NCBI GenBank assembly: GCA_023251515.1
Contig: JAHEYQ010000029.1
Location: 1-57,545, forward strand
Length of the DNA: 57,545 nt
Direction: 5' to 3'
Source: Bacteroidales bacterium
GTDB taxonomy: Bacteria; Bacteroidota; Bacteroidia; Bacteroidales; JACABE01
Translations under genes and position numbers: made by a program
Shown here: positions 27,217-36,901 of the stretch, in pieces
Position numbering within the stretch: position 1 is the stretch's first letter
Layout of the letters: every line of letters starts with the position of its first letter
The notes under the pieces: generated by a model
Told to the model about the DNA's origin: nothing
The model's input: the letters and a program-made list of their open reading frames with translations, nothing else
Database searches by the model: none

Positions 27217-28596
27217 TTATTCAATTACTAATTTTCTGACAACATTATAATCTGTTCCTATAAGTTTGATAAAATAAAGTCCGCTTTCTTGTCTTCTCAT
27301 ATCAATATAATTTTGATTATTAATATATGATTGATGCATAATAAGCTTACCATTAATGGTATATATCTCAATTCTGTTCAATTTTTCTGCTTTTACATTC
27401 ACAATTCCGTCAGAAGGATTCGGATAAATTTCAATTTCCTTTTCTTTATCAAAATCAGCTATATTTGTACTAACTGAACTTATCGGACAATTAATAATAT
27501 CCCAAAATAAAAAATTTGCTTCACAATCTGTTTTGATCAATCTGTTTCCTTTGGCTGTAATATAACCCTTATCAAATGATTGCTGCCAGAAACGGGGATT
27601 TAACGTGTCGCTTTTCGAGAAAATAACATTTCCATTCTGATTAATTTCTTTAAAATAATTTAACCCGAATACTGCAAAAGTACTATCAGCTGTTTGAGTA
27701 ATGCAGGCATTTCCTTGCCCCAAATTATTAACCCATAATAAATTACCCATACTATCAGTTTTAAATGCTACCTGATAATAATCAGAATCTTTAACTGCAA
27801 CAATAAATCCATTATCGGGTGTAATATCCATATAAGCATTTACATTCCACATTCCCCATGGGAAAATTTTTGTCCATACTGTATCGCCAACATTATTAAG
27901 CTTTAGCAACCAGGTATTTGCGACAGGATAAGTAAGTGAACTACCGGCTGCAACAATATATCCTCCATCCAAAGTCTGTCGAATGCATGTTGCCTGATCT
28001 TCACCATATAATTGATATGTTTTATTCCATTTTTCTTTTCCCATGCTGTCGGTCTTCACAATATATACATCAGCACTTGTACCATAATCAGCAGCATAAC
28101 CTGTCATCACAAATCCCCCATCACTAGTTGGCTCAACCCATTGTCCCATACTTCTTTTTGGTCGCTCATACGTTTTTGTCCATATAGTATCCCCCAAATT
28201 ATTGAGACGTATCAATAAATATTTACTCAAAGGATTTGGTGGATTTTGAGCACAATTTATACAACTTATATAAGCATAGCCTCCATTATTTAGCTCTCTT
28301 ACAACACTTCCCTCTATACACATTCCGTCAAGTGGAGTAAAATCATAATTTTTTTCCCATTGAATATTTCCTGCAGAATCAGTTTTTAATATATAATGAT
28401 CATAATTCCAATCATTAATTAAATTATCCCATCTTTGATAATACCCCCCTGCAATATAACCTTTATCTGAAGTCTGCCAAACATTTTCAATTACTGTATT
28501 TGTCTGATAAGTTTTATTAAAAACTACTTGAGAAAATGCATTTTGTGATATTATTACAATTAACAGAAATAAAATTATTTTGAAGAAATTATTCAT
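27217..28596 (-). CDS. T9SS-exported repeat protein, probable beta-propeller
   Basis: A 459-residue secreted protein with a signal peptide (...VIISQNAFSQ). The body consists of repeats of the form 'TDGGYIVAAGSS...LLKLNNVGDTVWTKxF', for example SDGGFVMTGYAADYG and LDGGYIVAAGSSLTYP, a pattern common in Bacteroidota secreted proteins and probably folding as a propeller. The C-terminal ~75 residues (IEIYPNPSDGIVNVKAEK ... GLYFIKLIGTDYNVVRKLVIE) form a T9SS sorting domain. A Cys pair (SCINCAQNPP) occurs in the second repeat. No catalytic motif is visible. The gene sits between two SGNH hydrolase genes in the same orientation. Confidence 0.82.
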   Translation of the reverse strand: MNNFFKIILFLLIVIISQNAFSQVVFNKTYQTNTVIENVWQTSDKGYIAGGYYQRWDNLINDWNYDHYILKTDSAGNIQWEKNYDFTPLDGMCIEGSVVRELNNGGYAYISCINCAQNPPNPLSKYLLIRLNNLGDTIWTKTYERPKRSMGQWVEPTSDGGFVMTGYAADYGTSADVYIVKTDSMGKEKWNKTYQLYGEDQATCIRQTLDGGYIVAAGSSLTYPVANTWLLKLNNVGDTVWTKIFPWGMWNVNAYMDITPDNGFIVAVKDSDYYQVAFKTDSMGNLLWVNNLGQGNACITQTADSTFAVFGLNYFKEINQNGNVIFSKSDTLNPRFWQQSFDKGYITAKGNRLIKTDCEANFLFWDIINCPISSVSTNIADFDKEKEIEIYPNPSDGIVNVKAEKLNRIEIYTINGKLIMHQSYINNQNYIDMRRQESGLYFIKLIGTDYNVVRKLVIE

Positions 28597-28626
28597 AACA
28601 TTATGATTATTAGTTTTTTGATGATA

Positions 28627-29892
28627 TTAAAGCTTTATAATTTTATTAAAGAAACTCTTATTAGTGGTATGAATTTTCAGGAAATAAATACCTTTTTTCA
28701 AAGAAGATAAATCCAATATATCCAAATTTCTCTTAACAGTTTCATCAGCATAAATAGTTTTACCTTTCGGATCAGTAATTTCAATTCTCTGAATTACATC
28801 ATTTTCCAAACTTTCGATATATACATTATCTACAAAAGGATTGGGGTAAACAACAAAATTATTTAGTTCTATGTTACTTAAATTTGTTGAAATAAAATGA
28901 ATATTTTTTGTAATGGTATCAGCATCGCAGGAATTTCGGGAAATCAGTCTGACATCATAACCTCCGGTTGAAAGAAAAGTATGAGTAGGATTTTGCAATA
29001 CAGATGAAGTTCCATCGCCAAAATCCCATTTATAATCGGTTGTAAGTAAGGAGCTATCTGAAAATTGATATTGATTACCGAATTGAACATATCCGAAATC
29101 AGCAGTTGGTTTAGGATTATACAAACCAATATTCCATAAATCCAGACTATCGAGCACAAGTTGTGAAGCAACAGATTGGAAAACAACAGCATCAGATGGC
29201 AGAATATTTCCAAAATAATTTATACCAACTGCAGTCTGTTTAAAAATACTTGCAAAGAAAGTACAGGCTGCCAGATATGTACCATTTTCGGCAGGATGAT
29301 AATTATCAGCAGAATAAAGTTCAATTGAAGGATAAGATTGTATAAATTGTCGCCAAACCCAACCACAAGGAGCAACAGCCGCTTCCAAAGAATCTGCAAT
29401 TGTCATATAGCCGCTGCGAAGGCGTTGCTGCATATCTTCAAAACTATCAGTACCACCATTTTGCAATATGCCCAAATCGCCATATTTATGTGCCCATGTC
29501 ATAAAAAACATGGTACGTGTGCATAACCAGTTGCTATGTATAATGCTGTCGAGTGCAATAGCATACGGATACATCATAGTATCACGCTCAGGAATAAAAG
29601 ATGGTATCTGGCTTTGTTCCTGTAATATAACAAAATTCCAATGTTTTTCGTTTATTTTCAGTGTAGTAGCAGGATTTTGCAGATGCATTTGTAATGTTGC
29701 ACCTCCCATTGTTAAATTATCAACATAAACAATTCTCCCTGCTTTGGTAGCAAGTTGATAAAATGTTTGTGGTAAATCATTTACAAAAGTATGGCTATTA
29801 CCTATAAACAAAATTTTGGTAGTATCCTGAGCCTGTAAAAAACTGTTTATTAGTATTGTAATTATCAGAATAATGATTTTTTTATTTTTCAT
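28627..29892 (-). CDS. T9SS-exported DUF4886/SGNH hydrolase with PKD domain
   Basis: A 421-residue secreted protein with signal peptide (...TILINSFLQAQ), SGNH block I ILFIGNSHTFV (about residues 28-38) and block V YSADNYHPAENGTYLAA. This is followed by a PKD domain (YKWDFGDGTSSVLQNPTHTF, about residues 285-330) and a T9SS type A sorting domain (VVYPNPFVDNVYIESLEN ... GIYFLKIHTTNKSFFNKIIKL). The same architecture is found in the gene cut by the right edge of the window (56348), so the two are paralogues. The start lies 2 bases after the stop of the Ycf48-like gene, indicating co-transcription. Confidence 0.9.
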   Translation of the reverse strand: MKNKKIIILIITILINSFLQAQDTTKILFIGNSHTFVNDLPQTFYQLATKAGRIVYVDNLTMGGATLQMHLQNPATTLKINEKHWNFVILQEQSQIPSFIPERDTMMYPYAIALDSIIHSNWLCTRTMFFMTWAHKYGDLGILQNGGTDSFEDMQQRLRSGYMTIADSLEAAVAPCGWVWRQFIQSYPSIELYSADNYHPAENGTYLAACTFFASIFKQTAVGINYFGNILPSDAVVFQSVASQLVLDSLDLWNIGLYNPKPTADFGYVQFGNQYQFSDSSLLTTDYKWDFGDGTSSVLQNPTHTFLSTGGYDVRLISRNSCDADTITKNIHFISTNLSNIELNNFVVYPNPFVDNVYIESLENDVIQRIEITDPKGKTIYADETVKRNLDILDLSSLKKGIYFLKIHTTNKSFFNKIIKL

Positions 29893-29894
29893 TA

Positions 29895-31109
29895 TTAATG
29901 TGAAATAATAAATTTTTTGATGCTTTTTTCTGTTTCTGTTATTATCTCAAGATAATAAACTCCACCTTTATATTTATCTGAATTAAAACGTATCTGATGT
30001 TTACCTTTATCTTTTATTTCATTAATTAAACGGCCCTCTTTTTTCCCATTAATGTCATATAAATTGATTGAACACAATTCTTTTGAATCGAGATAATAAT
30101 CTATTTCTGCATCTTTTTTTACAGGATTTGGGAAAATACTTAATTGAATATTTTCTTTGGAAATCTGATTGTTTTCATCAATAGTTAATGTACCTCCATT
30201 GGTGGTTTTATACATTTTTCCATTATTACCAGCTACAAAACCAGTATCAGCAGATGTAAAAAAAGTAGTCCACATTGCTGTAATACCAAAACTGGTATCA
30301 GATTCCCAGTTTACACCTCCATTTGTTGTATAAAGCAGATTCCCATCCATTTGTGCAACCCAGCCTCTGTTTACATCCGAAAACCAAATTGTACCGATAA
30401 TAGTTGAGTTGGGAGTTGTAATATTTGTCCAGCTTTCGCCACCATCTGTTGTTTTTATAATTTTACCAAAATCTCCGGCAGCATATCCAGTATTTGCATC
30501 AACAAAATGCATTGTAAACAAATCGGTTGTAATACCACTGTTTTTAATTACCCATGTATTACCACCATCTGTTGTTTTTAGTATTCTTCCTCCCTGTCCT
30601 ATAATAATTCCTGTTGCCGGCGAAATAAAATCTATCATATAAAGTATCATTGTAGTGTTGGAAGTAACACTATTCCATGTATTTCCGCCATCTGTAGTTT
30701 TAAGTATTGTACCGTTTTCACCAACAATTATTCCTGAAGTTGTTGAAAAGAAATAAACACTATTCAGGTAATTTGTGGTTCCGCTTTGTTGAGAAATCCA
30801 CGTATTACCACCATCAGCAGTTTTTAATATTTTACCATCCCAACCTACTGCCCAACCATGAGTTGTGTCAGGGAAAAAACATCCGTATAAACTGTTTAAT
30901 ACATTGCTTGTCTGTGTATTCCATGTATTGCCTCCATCAATGGTTTTCATTATCAAGCCATCCTGTCCTACTACCCAACCTATTTGAGAAGTAGGAAAAC
31001 TTAAAGAAAACAAACTGGTAGAAGTTCCGGTATTTAACGGATTCCATGTGTTTTGCGAGAATAAAGTTGCAAATTGAAAAACTAAAATAAAAAAAATTGT
31101 CTTTTTCAT
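29895..31109 (-). CDS. T9SS-exported Ycf48-like beta-propeller protein
   Basis: A 404-residue secreted protein with signal peptide (MKKTIFFILVFQFATLFSQ). About seven repeats follow, each with the signature 'GxxGxIxKTTDGGNTW', for example GWDGKILKTADGGNTW and GQGGRILKTTDGGNTW. This is the Ycf48/Hcf136-like propeller seen in many bacterial secreted proteins unrelated to photosynthesis. Repeats are also visible at DNA level, so recombination between them is possible. The last ~75 residues (LSIFPNPVKKDAEIDYYLDS ... GGVYYLEIITETEKSIKKFIISH) are a T9SS sorting domain. The propeller probably binds a partner or carbohydrate. There is no enzyme motif. Confidence 0.9.
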   Translation of the reverse strand: MKKTIFFILVFQFATLFSQNTWNPLNTGTSTSLFSLSFPTSQIGWVVGQDGLIMKTIDGGNTWNTQTSNVLNSLYGCFFPDTTHGWAVGWDGKILKTADGGNTWISQQSGTTNYLNSVYFFSTTSGIIVGENGTILKTTDGGNTWNSVTSNTTMILYMIDFISPATGIIIGQGGRILKTTDGGNTWVIKNSGITTDLFTMHFVDANTGYAAGDFGKIIKTTDGGESWTNITTPNSTIIGTIWFSDVNRGWVAQMDGNLLYTTNGGVNWESDTSFGITAMWTTFFTSADTGFVAGNNGKMYKTTNGGTLTIDENNQISKENIQLSIFPNPVKKDAEIDYYLDSKELCSINLYDINGKKEGRLINEIKDKGKHQIRFNSDKYKGGVYYLEIITETEKSIKKFIISH

Positions 31110-31186
31110 AGAAATATGATTTTTAGTATTTAAATAAAAAACATATTATCTTTTATCTTCAATATTCATTTCTATTTATCGTATTT

Positions 31187-32062
31187 TTAATACTTAATAA
31201 ATTTCAAAAAATATTGGTTTTCAGAAGAAAACACTTTCACTAAATACATTCCTTTTGTAAAATCTCTAATATCGATTTTATTAACTGATAATTCTGAATA
31301 TAATACTTGCTTAATTACTTTGCCTTCGATATTTAATATTTGAATATTTGCATTTTTGTCATTAACATTCTTCAATTGAATAAATTCTTTAGCAGGATTG
31401 GGATACAATTCTATTTCATACTTATTATTATTTTCAATTACTCCTGTATTATTTTTTTCAACAATAAAATAAACAGCATTTGTAAGAGCAATATCATTCC
31501 ATTCGCCGGCTATACCTAACATGGTAGTACCACTGGGCCAACCTGCAAGAGCAATTGCGGCAGCATCTTGTTGACCACCATAATCATCAGGTTCATTTAT
31601 AGTTCCTGTAGATTTTCCTCCCCAGTTAATAAAGGCATTTCCAACAGCACTTCCGCCACCTGCACCAGCAGCACCTTGTCCATTCCAGAATGCAGTACCA
31701 GTATTTGCATTGATTCCGTCCCATTTCCAGCTGCCTTCGGTAAACTTATCCGTTGCTCCTATCCAGATGTAAGCAGTTCCTCCGCCATCCATCACCTGTG
31801 TGTATGTTGATGAAATTCCAGCAGCCTGTATTTTACTATAAACAAGGGTTTGCTCAGCCTGATCGTTAATTTCAACTAAATAACCACCTCTTTCAACTGC
31901 ACAAGCTGCTGCATTAGTCCAGTTTTTCATTTCCTTCACAATTTCATAGGTATGACCACCGTAAGTAAAAGTGTAAATATTGGCAGTTTGTGCACATTGT
32001 GCTGATAATTTAATAAATGGCAATAATACAAATGCCGCAATAATGAATAGATTTTTTTTCAT
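31187..32062 (-). CDS. T9SS-exported C-type lectin-domain protein
   Basis: A 291-residue secreted protein with signal peptide (...FVLLPFIKLSAQ). Residues ~30-200 are a C-type lectin-like domain: YEIVKEMKNWTNAAACAVERGG with the WxxAxxxC helix, GGYLVEINDQAEQTLV, YIWIGATDKFTEGSWKWDG, and the C-terminal AGEWNDIALTNAVYFIVEK with the WND motif typical of calcium and carbohydrate binding. A T9SS sorting domain (IELYPNPAKEFIQLKNVNDK ... GMYLVKVFSSENQYFLKFIKY) completes it. It is the first gene of the five-gene cargo run. The gap to the next gene is 77 bases. A weak promoter-like TACATTGTC lies on the minus strand near 32102-32110. Confidence 0.9.
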   Translation of the reverse strand: MKKNLFIIAAFVLLPFIKLSAQCAQTANIYTFTYGGHTYEIVKEMKNWTNAAACAVERGGYLVEINDQAEQTLVYSKIQAAGISSTYTQVMDGGGTAYIWIGATDKFTEGSWKWDGINANTGTAFWNGQGAAGAGGGSAVGNAFINWGGKSTGTINEPDDYGGQQDAAAIALAGWPSGTTMLGIAGEWNDIALTNAVYFIVEKNNTGVIENNNKYEIELYPNPAKEFIQLKNVNDKNANIQILNIEGKVIKQVLYSELSVNKIDIRDFTKGMYLVKVFSSENQYFLKFIKY

Positions 32063-32236
32063 TTGATTGATAATTTATAAATAAAATTAAAGTCTTCTAT
32101 AGACAATGTATAATATTAAATAGTTGCCTGTATTATAAAAAATTACATCACAGCAAATTGCAACTATAATAATAAAACTTCAAACTTAAATGAAATTATA
32201 AAAAAAAACGGAGTCAAAAAAACCGGTTGAAATATT

Positions 32237-32662
32237 TTACAATAAAAATCTTTCGAAAGTAGAAAAGAAAAAGGTTGATTCTACTTGTGCATTTTCATCA
32301 GAATCTGAACCATGTACAGCATTTTTTTGTACTGAAACACCATATAACTTCCTGATAGTACCTTCAGCAGCTTTTGCAGGATCTGTAGAGCCTATAAGTT
32401 CGCGATAATCATTAACGGCATTTTCTTTTTCTAATATAGCTGCAACTATAGGACCGGAAGACATAAATTCTACTAAATCAGCAAAAAAAGGTCTTTCAGC
32501 ATGAACTGCATAAAATTTTTCTGCCTGAGATTTTGACATTCTGGTTAACTTCATGGCTCTGATTTTAAAACCATGTTTGATAATAACATCAAGTATTGTA
32601 CCTATATTTCCAGTTTCAACCGCAAAGGGCTTAATCATTGTAAAAGTGATATTATTTTCCAT
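32237..32662 (-). CDS. ndk: Nucleoside-diphosphate kinase
   Basis: The 141-residue cytoplasmic enzyme transfers the gamma phosphate between nucleoside tri- and diphosphates. [18 protein letters not shown] is the N-terminal strand and nucleotide-binding start, [22 protein letters not shown] the central region, and [15 protein letters not shown] contains the phospho-accepting His. The length is standard. It is divergent from the DHH phosphoesterase gene. No terminator hairpin was found after it. Confidence 0.97.
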   Translation of the reverse strand: MENNITFTMIKPFAVETGNIGTILDVIIKHGFKIRAMKLTRMSKSQAEKFYAVHAERPFFADLVEFMSSGPIVAAILEKENAVNDYRELIGSTDPAKAAEGTIRKLYGVSVQKNAVHGSDSDENAQVESTFFFSTFERFLL

Positions 32663-32733
32663 AAAATAATTGATTTTTAAATTTAGATGTAAAAATAATA
32701 AAACAAATGATTGATAGCTTTGTTTTTATTTTT

Positions 32734-32742
32734 TAATTTTGC
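32734..32742 (+). promoter_or_regulatory. Promoter of the DHH/FKBP operon
   Basis: TAATTTTGC (-7) with TTG at 32711-32713 (-33) separated by 20 bases, the usual Bacteroidota spacing. Because the -7 element covers 32739, a start codon there cannot be used. Confidence 0.75.
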
Positions 32743-32774
32743 AGTCTGAATTTCAAACATTAAAAACTTATAAA

Positions 32775-33806
32775 TTGGATAAAACGCAACTAGCATCAGT
32801 AAAAGAACTCATATCAGAAAAAACAAATTTACTTATTGTTACGCACAATAATCCAGATGGAGATGCCTTAGGTTCTTCTATGGCATTATATAACTATCTG
32901 ATTAAGAAGAATAAAAACGTAAGTGTTATTACACCAAATCATTTCCCAGAGAATTTGGCTTGGTTAAAAGGTGCAGATAAAGTTTGTATTTATAATCAAA
33001 ATATGGCTGATGCAAAAAAGATAATAGAGCAAGCCGAAATTATTTTTTGTCTCGATTTTAATGCATTACATCGTATCGATAAAATGGAAGAAGCCATTAA
33101 AACTGCAACAGCTCATAAAGTATTGATTGATCACCATTTGCAACCGCAACTTGAAAATTTCAATTTCGTTTTTTCCAAAATAGATATATCTTCTACTTCT
33201 GAATTGATTTATAACTTTATTGTTAACTTAGATGGAAAGGACGCTATTGACAAAGATATGGCTGATGCAATTTATGTGGGGATACTAACTGATACAGGTT
33301 CGTATAGCTATTCATGTAATTATGAAGAGACATATACAATAAGTGCTCATTTGCTACAGATTGGAATAGATGCTGAGGCTATTCATCGTAAAATTTACGA
33401 CACTTTTTCTGAGAGTAGATTGAGATTGCTTGGATATTGTTTGAGTAAAAAATTGATCGTAATTGATGAATTATCAACTGCTTATATTTCACTTACCAGA
33501 GAAGAACTTAATTATTTCAATTATCAAGTGGGTGATACAGAAGGATTGGTAAATTATGCATTATCGATTGAGCATATAAAATTAGCAGTTTTATTTACCG
33601 AAAGAGAAGGTTTGGTAAGAATTTCTTTCCGCTCAAAAGGCGATATTGATGTAAATGAATTTGCCCGCAAGCATTTCAATGGTGGAGGTCATCACAATGC
33701 TTCGGGTGCTACTTCAAGAATTTCATTAAAAGAAACCATTGCAAAATTCAATAATAGTATTAAAGATTACTCAGAATTATATGTAATATTTGATGAAGAA
33801 GATTAA
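32775..33806 (+). CDS. DHH-family phosphoesterase, NrnA-like (nanoRNase/pAp phosphatase)
   Basis: A 343-residue cytoplasmic protein with the DHH motifs: HNNPDGDALGSSMAL (motif I), IIFCLDFNALHR (II), VLIDHHLQP (III, DHH) and the DHHA1 glycine-rich RGG-like GGGHHNASGA near the C-terminus. NrnA proteins degrade short RNA oligonucleotides and dephosphorylate 3'-phosphoadenosine 5'-phosphate. The frame opens at a TTG at 32739, but that lies inside the -7 promoter element, so the next plausible start, TTG at 32775 (MDKTQLAS), is chosen. The gene overlaps the following FKBP gene by 14 bases, implying an operon. Confidence 0.9.
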   Translation: MDKTQLASVKELISEKTNLLIVTHNNPDGDALGSSMALYNYLIKKNKNVSVITPNHFPENLAWLKGADKVCIYNQNMADAKKIIEQAEIIFCLDFNALHRIDKMEEAIKTATAHKVLIDHHLQPQLENFNFVFSKIDISSTSELIYNFIVNLDGKDAIDKDMADAIYVGILTDTGSYSYSCNYEETYTISAHLLQIGIDAEAIHRKIYDTFSESRLRLLGYCLSKKLIVIDELSTAYISLTREELNYFNYQVGDTEGLVNYALSIEHIKLAVLFTEREGLVRISFRSKGDIDVNEFARKHFNGGGHHNASGATSRISLKETIAKFNNSIKDYSELYVIFDEED

Positions 33807-34344
33807 AACATACTATACTTTACTACCACTAATTGCATTATTAGCATCATGTCAGTCGGATCCACCTCCCGCAAACGGACGAGTTTTAAGTCAGGACAGC
33901 ATCAACGAAAGAATGATAACAGCCAATAAAATACTAACATCATCAGAAACCGACAAAATAAACAACTATATCAGCAGGTATCAGTGGAAAATGAAAGAAA
34001 CCGGTACAGGATTGTGGTATATGATTTATAAAGAAGGCAAAGGCAAAAAAGCAGAATTTGGCGATATCGTAAAAATCAATTATAAAACATCATTACTCAA
34101 CGGTGTAAATATATACAGCTCAGACGAAAGCGGTGCAAAAGAGTTTGAAGTTGGCAAAGCTCAGGTAGAAAGTGGAATGGAAGAAGGAATTTTATTACTA
34201 AAAGTTGGCGACAAAGCAAAATTTATCATACCTTCGCACCTTGGTTTTGGCTTGATGGGCGACGAAAACAAAATACCCAGCAAAGCGGCATTAGTTTATG
34301 ATATAGAACTTATTAGCATTGAAAAACAAAATCAAAAAAAGTAA
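33793..34344 (+). CDS. GldI-like FKBP-type peptidyl-prolyl isomerase lipoprotein
   Basis: The 183-residue lipoprotein has lipobox ALLASC (Cys20) followed by QSDPPP. A helical segment (ITANKILTSSETDKINNYISR) precedes the FKBP domain, which shows the conserved FGDIVKINYKTSLLNG start and EEGILLLKVGDKAKFIIPSHLGFG core. The linker and spacing resemble gliding-motility lipoprotein GldI. That assignment is from general resemblance and the gene could be another FKBP lipoprotein. It starts inside the end of the DHH gene (14-base overlap) at an ATG just after a TTG, and is followed closely by a second FKBP gene. It probably folds exported proteins in the periplasm. Confidence 0.85.
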   Translation: MKKIKTYYTLLPLIALLASCQSDPPPANGRVLSQDSINERMITANKILTSSETDKINNYISRYQWKMKETGTGLWYMIYKEGKGKKAEFGDIVKINYKTSLLNGVNIYSSDESGAKEFEVGKAQVESGMEEGILLLKVGDKAKFIIPSHLGFGLMGDENKIPSKAALVYDIELISIEKQNQKK

Positions 34345-34369
34345 ATCTTATATATTAATTTTAATAAAA

Positions 34370-35290
34370 ATGAACAAAAAAAGTCAAGTATTATTGTTGG
34401 TAGTTGCAATGGTTGCAATTATTTTCACTTCATGTAAATCAAAATATCCGGGTTTCGACGAAACCAAAAACGGATTATATTACAAATTCCACATCGAAAA
34501 TAAAGATGCACAAAAAACACAATTGGGAGATATTATAGTTGCTGAATTAACTGTAAGAACTGCCGATTCTACCTTATTTACCAATGCCGGAAATCCACAA
34601 AGATTATTCAGAGTTGATTCATCAGCTTACAAAGGCGATTTAAACGAAGGTTTATTATTAATGGGTATTGGCGATAGCGTAACATTTATTATGAGTGCCG
34701 ATTCATTGAAAAAAGTAATGCAATTGCCTCCATTTATCAAAGAAGGTGCAGTATTATATTACGATATCAAAATTCACGAAATCGTAACCAAAGCTGCTTT
34801 CGAAAAAGAAAAATCAGAAATGATGGCAAAACAAGAAAAAATGATTGCAGAAGCTAAAGCAAATGAAAGCAAAGATCTTGAAAAATACTTAGCCGACAAC
34901 AAAATTAAAGTTCAGCCAACAGCAAGTGGTTTATATTTTATCGAAACCAAAAAAGGCAACGGAGCAAAACCTGTAGCAGGTAAAAAAGTAAAAGTAAACT
35001 ATACCGGAAAATTAACCAATGGAACTATTTTCGATACAAGTATTGAAAAAGATGCAAAAACAGCAGGAGTTTTCAATGAAAAACGTCCATACGAACCTAT
35101 TACATTCACATTAGGACAAGGTGAAGTAATTCCTGGTTGGGACGAAGGTATCGGAATGATGAAAGTTGGTGGAAAAGCCAAATTAGTAATTCCTTCAAAA
35201 TTAGGATATGGCGAAAGAGGAGCCGGCGGTGGCGCTATCCCTCCATGTGCTGTATTGGTATTCGAAGTTGAATTGGTTGGTGTTGAATAA
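34370..35290 (+). CDS. FKBP-type peptidyl-prolyl isomerase lipoprotein with two FKBP-like regions
   Basis: A 306-residue lipoprotein (lipobox IIFTSC, Cys22). The N-terminal half (about residues 30-155) is a diverged FKBP-like domain (TQLGDIIVAELTVRTADSTL ... LLMGIGDSVTFIMSADSL) that lacks the standard active-site residues. A charged helix follows (EKEKSEMMAKQEKMIAEAKA), then a canonical FKBP domain (VKVNYTGKLTNGTIFDTS, PGWDEGIGMMKVGGKAKLVI, PSKLGYGERGAGGGAIPPCA). It probably works as a periplasmic chaperone and isomerase. The upstream frame from 34319 overlaps the previous gene, and the ATG at 34370 gives a clean signal. A terminator follows at 35313. Confidence 0.92.
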   Translation: MNKKSQVLLLVVAMVAIIFTSCKSKYPGFDETKNGLYYKFHIENKDAQKTQLGDIIVAELTVRTADSTLFTNAGNPQRLFRVDSSAYKGDLNEGLLLMGIGDSVTFIMSADSLKKVMQLPPFIKEGAVLYYDIKIHEIVTKAAFEKEKSEMMAKQEKMIAEAKANESKDLEKYLADNKIKVQPTASGLYFIETKKGNGAKPVAGKKVKVNYTGKLTNGTIFDTSIEKDAKTAGVFNEKRPYEPITFTLGQGEVIPGWDEGIGMMKVGGKAKLVIPSKLGYGERGAGGGAIPPCAVLVFEVELVGVE

Positions 35291-35312
35291 ACAAACCGAT
35301 AAATAACAATAT

Positions 35313-35345
35313 AAAAAAAAGGAACTCTCGGGTTCCTTTTTTTTA
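35313..35345. terminator. Bidirectional rho-independent terminator
   Basis: A 13-bp perfect stem: A8GGAAC (35313-35325) with GTTCCT8 (35332-35344). It can end the FKBP operon (plus) and the convergent T9SS gene (minus). Confidence 0.9.
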
Positions 35346-35371
35346 TTAATCATGTTTCAGAAATATGATTA

Positions 35372-36610
35372 TTATTTCTTTACAATTTTTGAAACTTTCT
35401 TTCCAACGCTCATAAAATAAACTCCGGCATCTAAATCTGATATATCAATACTATTACCACTAATCAATTTATCAATTATTATCTTACCACTCGCATCAAA
35501 TAATCTGATTTTTAAAGGCATATTTTTATCATTATTAAAAAATACCGTATTTGTGGCAGGATTTGGAAAAACCTTAAAATCCTGATTATAATATTCTTCC
35601 AAACCATTTATCTGATGTATCGACCAGTAATTTAAATGTTTCTCTGCATTATCCCATGAAGATCCGGCCCAGGTTTTAGTAATAACAGAAGAATTATTGT
35701 TATTTGCATCATAAGAATAATCGTCACGTCTTACTTCCTGCAAACTGCTTGTAATATAATTCCATTGCCACTTGGTAATATTTAACAACTGTGAATTCGC
35801 ATTATAAGAATAAACCAATTTTACAGAAGTTTGCCATGAATGTGAACCCTGATCCCAGCTATAAAAAGTTTCATCTGAAATTAAACCATTGGGATTATAT
35901 ACAATTGTTGTTTTAGCAGATGTGTCCCATGAAGAAACACCTCCATTATATGTCATTAATTCTATCGGTTTTCCTGATGAATTATTTGTGTAAACAATTT
36001 TATAACTATTTTCCCACATATTCGTTGTTAGGTTCCAACTATAATTAGTTTGTGATGTAATATTTGCATTTATATCATAGGTATAATTACTCTTCCATTG
36101 AATTTCCCAAACAGATGTACCAGGATTTTTAAACACCGAACTATCAGTAACTTTCAAATTATTAGAATAAAAAGAATACATACGGCTTCTGTCTTCCCAG
36201 GTATTTGAACTCTCTTCAAAATTTAAAAAAGTATGTAATATCTGTTGGTTTTGTGCATTATAAGTATAAGTAAATTTTTCGTAATTTCTATAAATCAATA
36301 AATTTCCATCCCACGAAAAATCATTCTCAACAGCAATATTTCCGTTTGGAGTATAGGTATAAACAAATTTCCAATAATCTTTCCATGCAGATGCCTGCCA
36401 AAGCATATAATAAGATGAATCCTGCAGAAAAGTTGTTGCATCTGCAGATTTGCCCGTCTTATTGTAATGACTATTGTTTAATGATTGAAAACCAGCTTGG
36501 TTTTTGATTTTACCAGCATCAAACTTATTTTGAGTGCTTACATTCTGAGCTTTTATTTCAGGTAAAAAAGCTAAAACTAAAAAGATAAGTAAAAAATATA
36601 ACTTCTTCAT
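35372..36610 (-). CDS. T9SS-exported protein with YD-like repeats
   Basis: A 412-residue secreted protein with signal peptide (...LVLAFLPEIKAQ). Residues ~65-325 contain about eight ~30-residue repeats of the type 'W....KxxYTYNxxGxxxxxxxYxW....', for example KLVYSYNANSQLLNITKWQW, resembling YD/RHS-type or DUF3836-like strands. The end (KVFPNPATNTVFFNND ... GVYFMSVGKKVSKIVKK) is a T9SS sorting domain. The protein is rich in Trp, Tyr, Asn and Ser, as expected for a surface-exposed beta structure. No enzyme motif was seen and the function is unknown. Confidence 0.8.
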   Translation of the reverse strand: MKKLYFLLIFLVLAFLPEIKAQNVSTQNKFDAGKIKNQAGFQSLNNSHYNKTGKSADATTFLQDSSYYMLWQASAWKDYWKFVYTYTPNGNIAVENDFSWDGNLLIYRNYEKFTYTYNAQNQQILHTFLNFEESSNTWEDRSRMYSFYSNNLKVTDSSVFKNPGTSVWEIQWKSNYTYDINANITSQTNYSWNLTTNMWENSYKIVYTNNSSGKPIELMTYNGGVSSWDTSAKTTIVYNPNGLISDETFYSWDQGSHSWQTSVKLVYSYNANSQLLNITKWQWNYITSSLQEVRRDDYSYDANNNNSSVITKTWAGSSWDNAEKHLNYWSIHQINGLEEYYNQDFKVFPNPATNTVFFNNDKNMPLKIRLFDASGKIIIDKLISGNSIDISDLDAGVYFMSVGKKVSKIVKK

Positions 36611-36901
36611 TATTTGTGATTTTTTAAATTTACTGCTTTTACGATTTTAATAAAAAATGGTTTCATCTATTTGTTTTTTAGCTATTTAATAATCACTTTC
36701 CAGGCTTTTTAAGGATATGAAATTCGCGAATTCCGCTTGTTATGGACACTAATGTGAAAAAGATAATAATGCTATTTTTTATTGTTTATGCCAATAAAAA
36801 AAAGTATAAAAACATATTTTTTCTTATTATTTTTTTTCACAACTTTGCAGTAAGAGTTTTTTAATGATATTAACTATTAAACAATTATAAATAAATACAT
36901 T

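Noticed and set aside
32739..32774. TTG start at 32739 for the NrnA-like protein
   Set aside because: It lies inside the -7 promoter element (32734-32742), so it would not be in the transcript.
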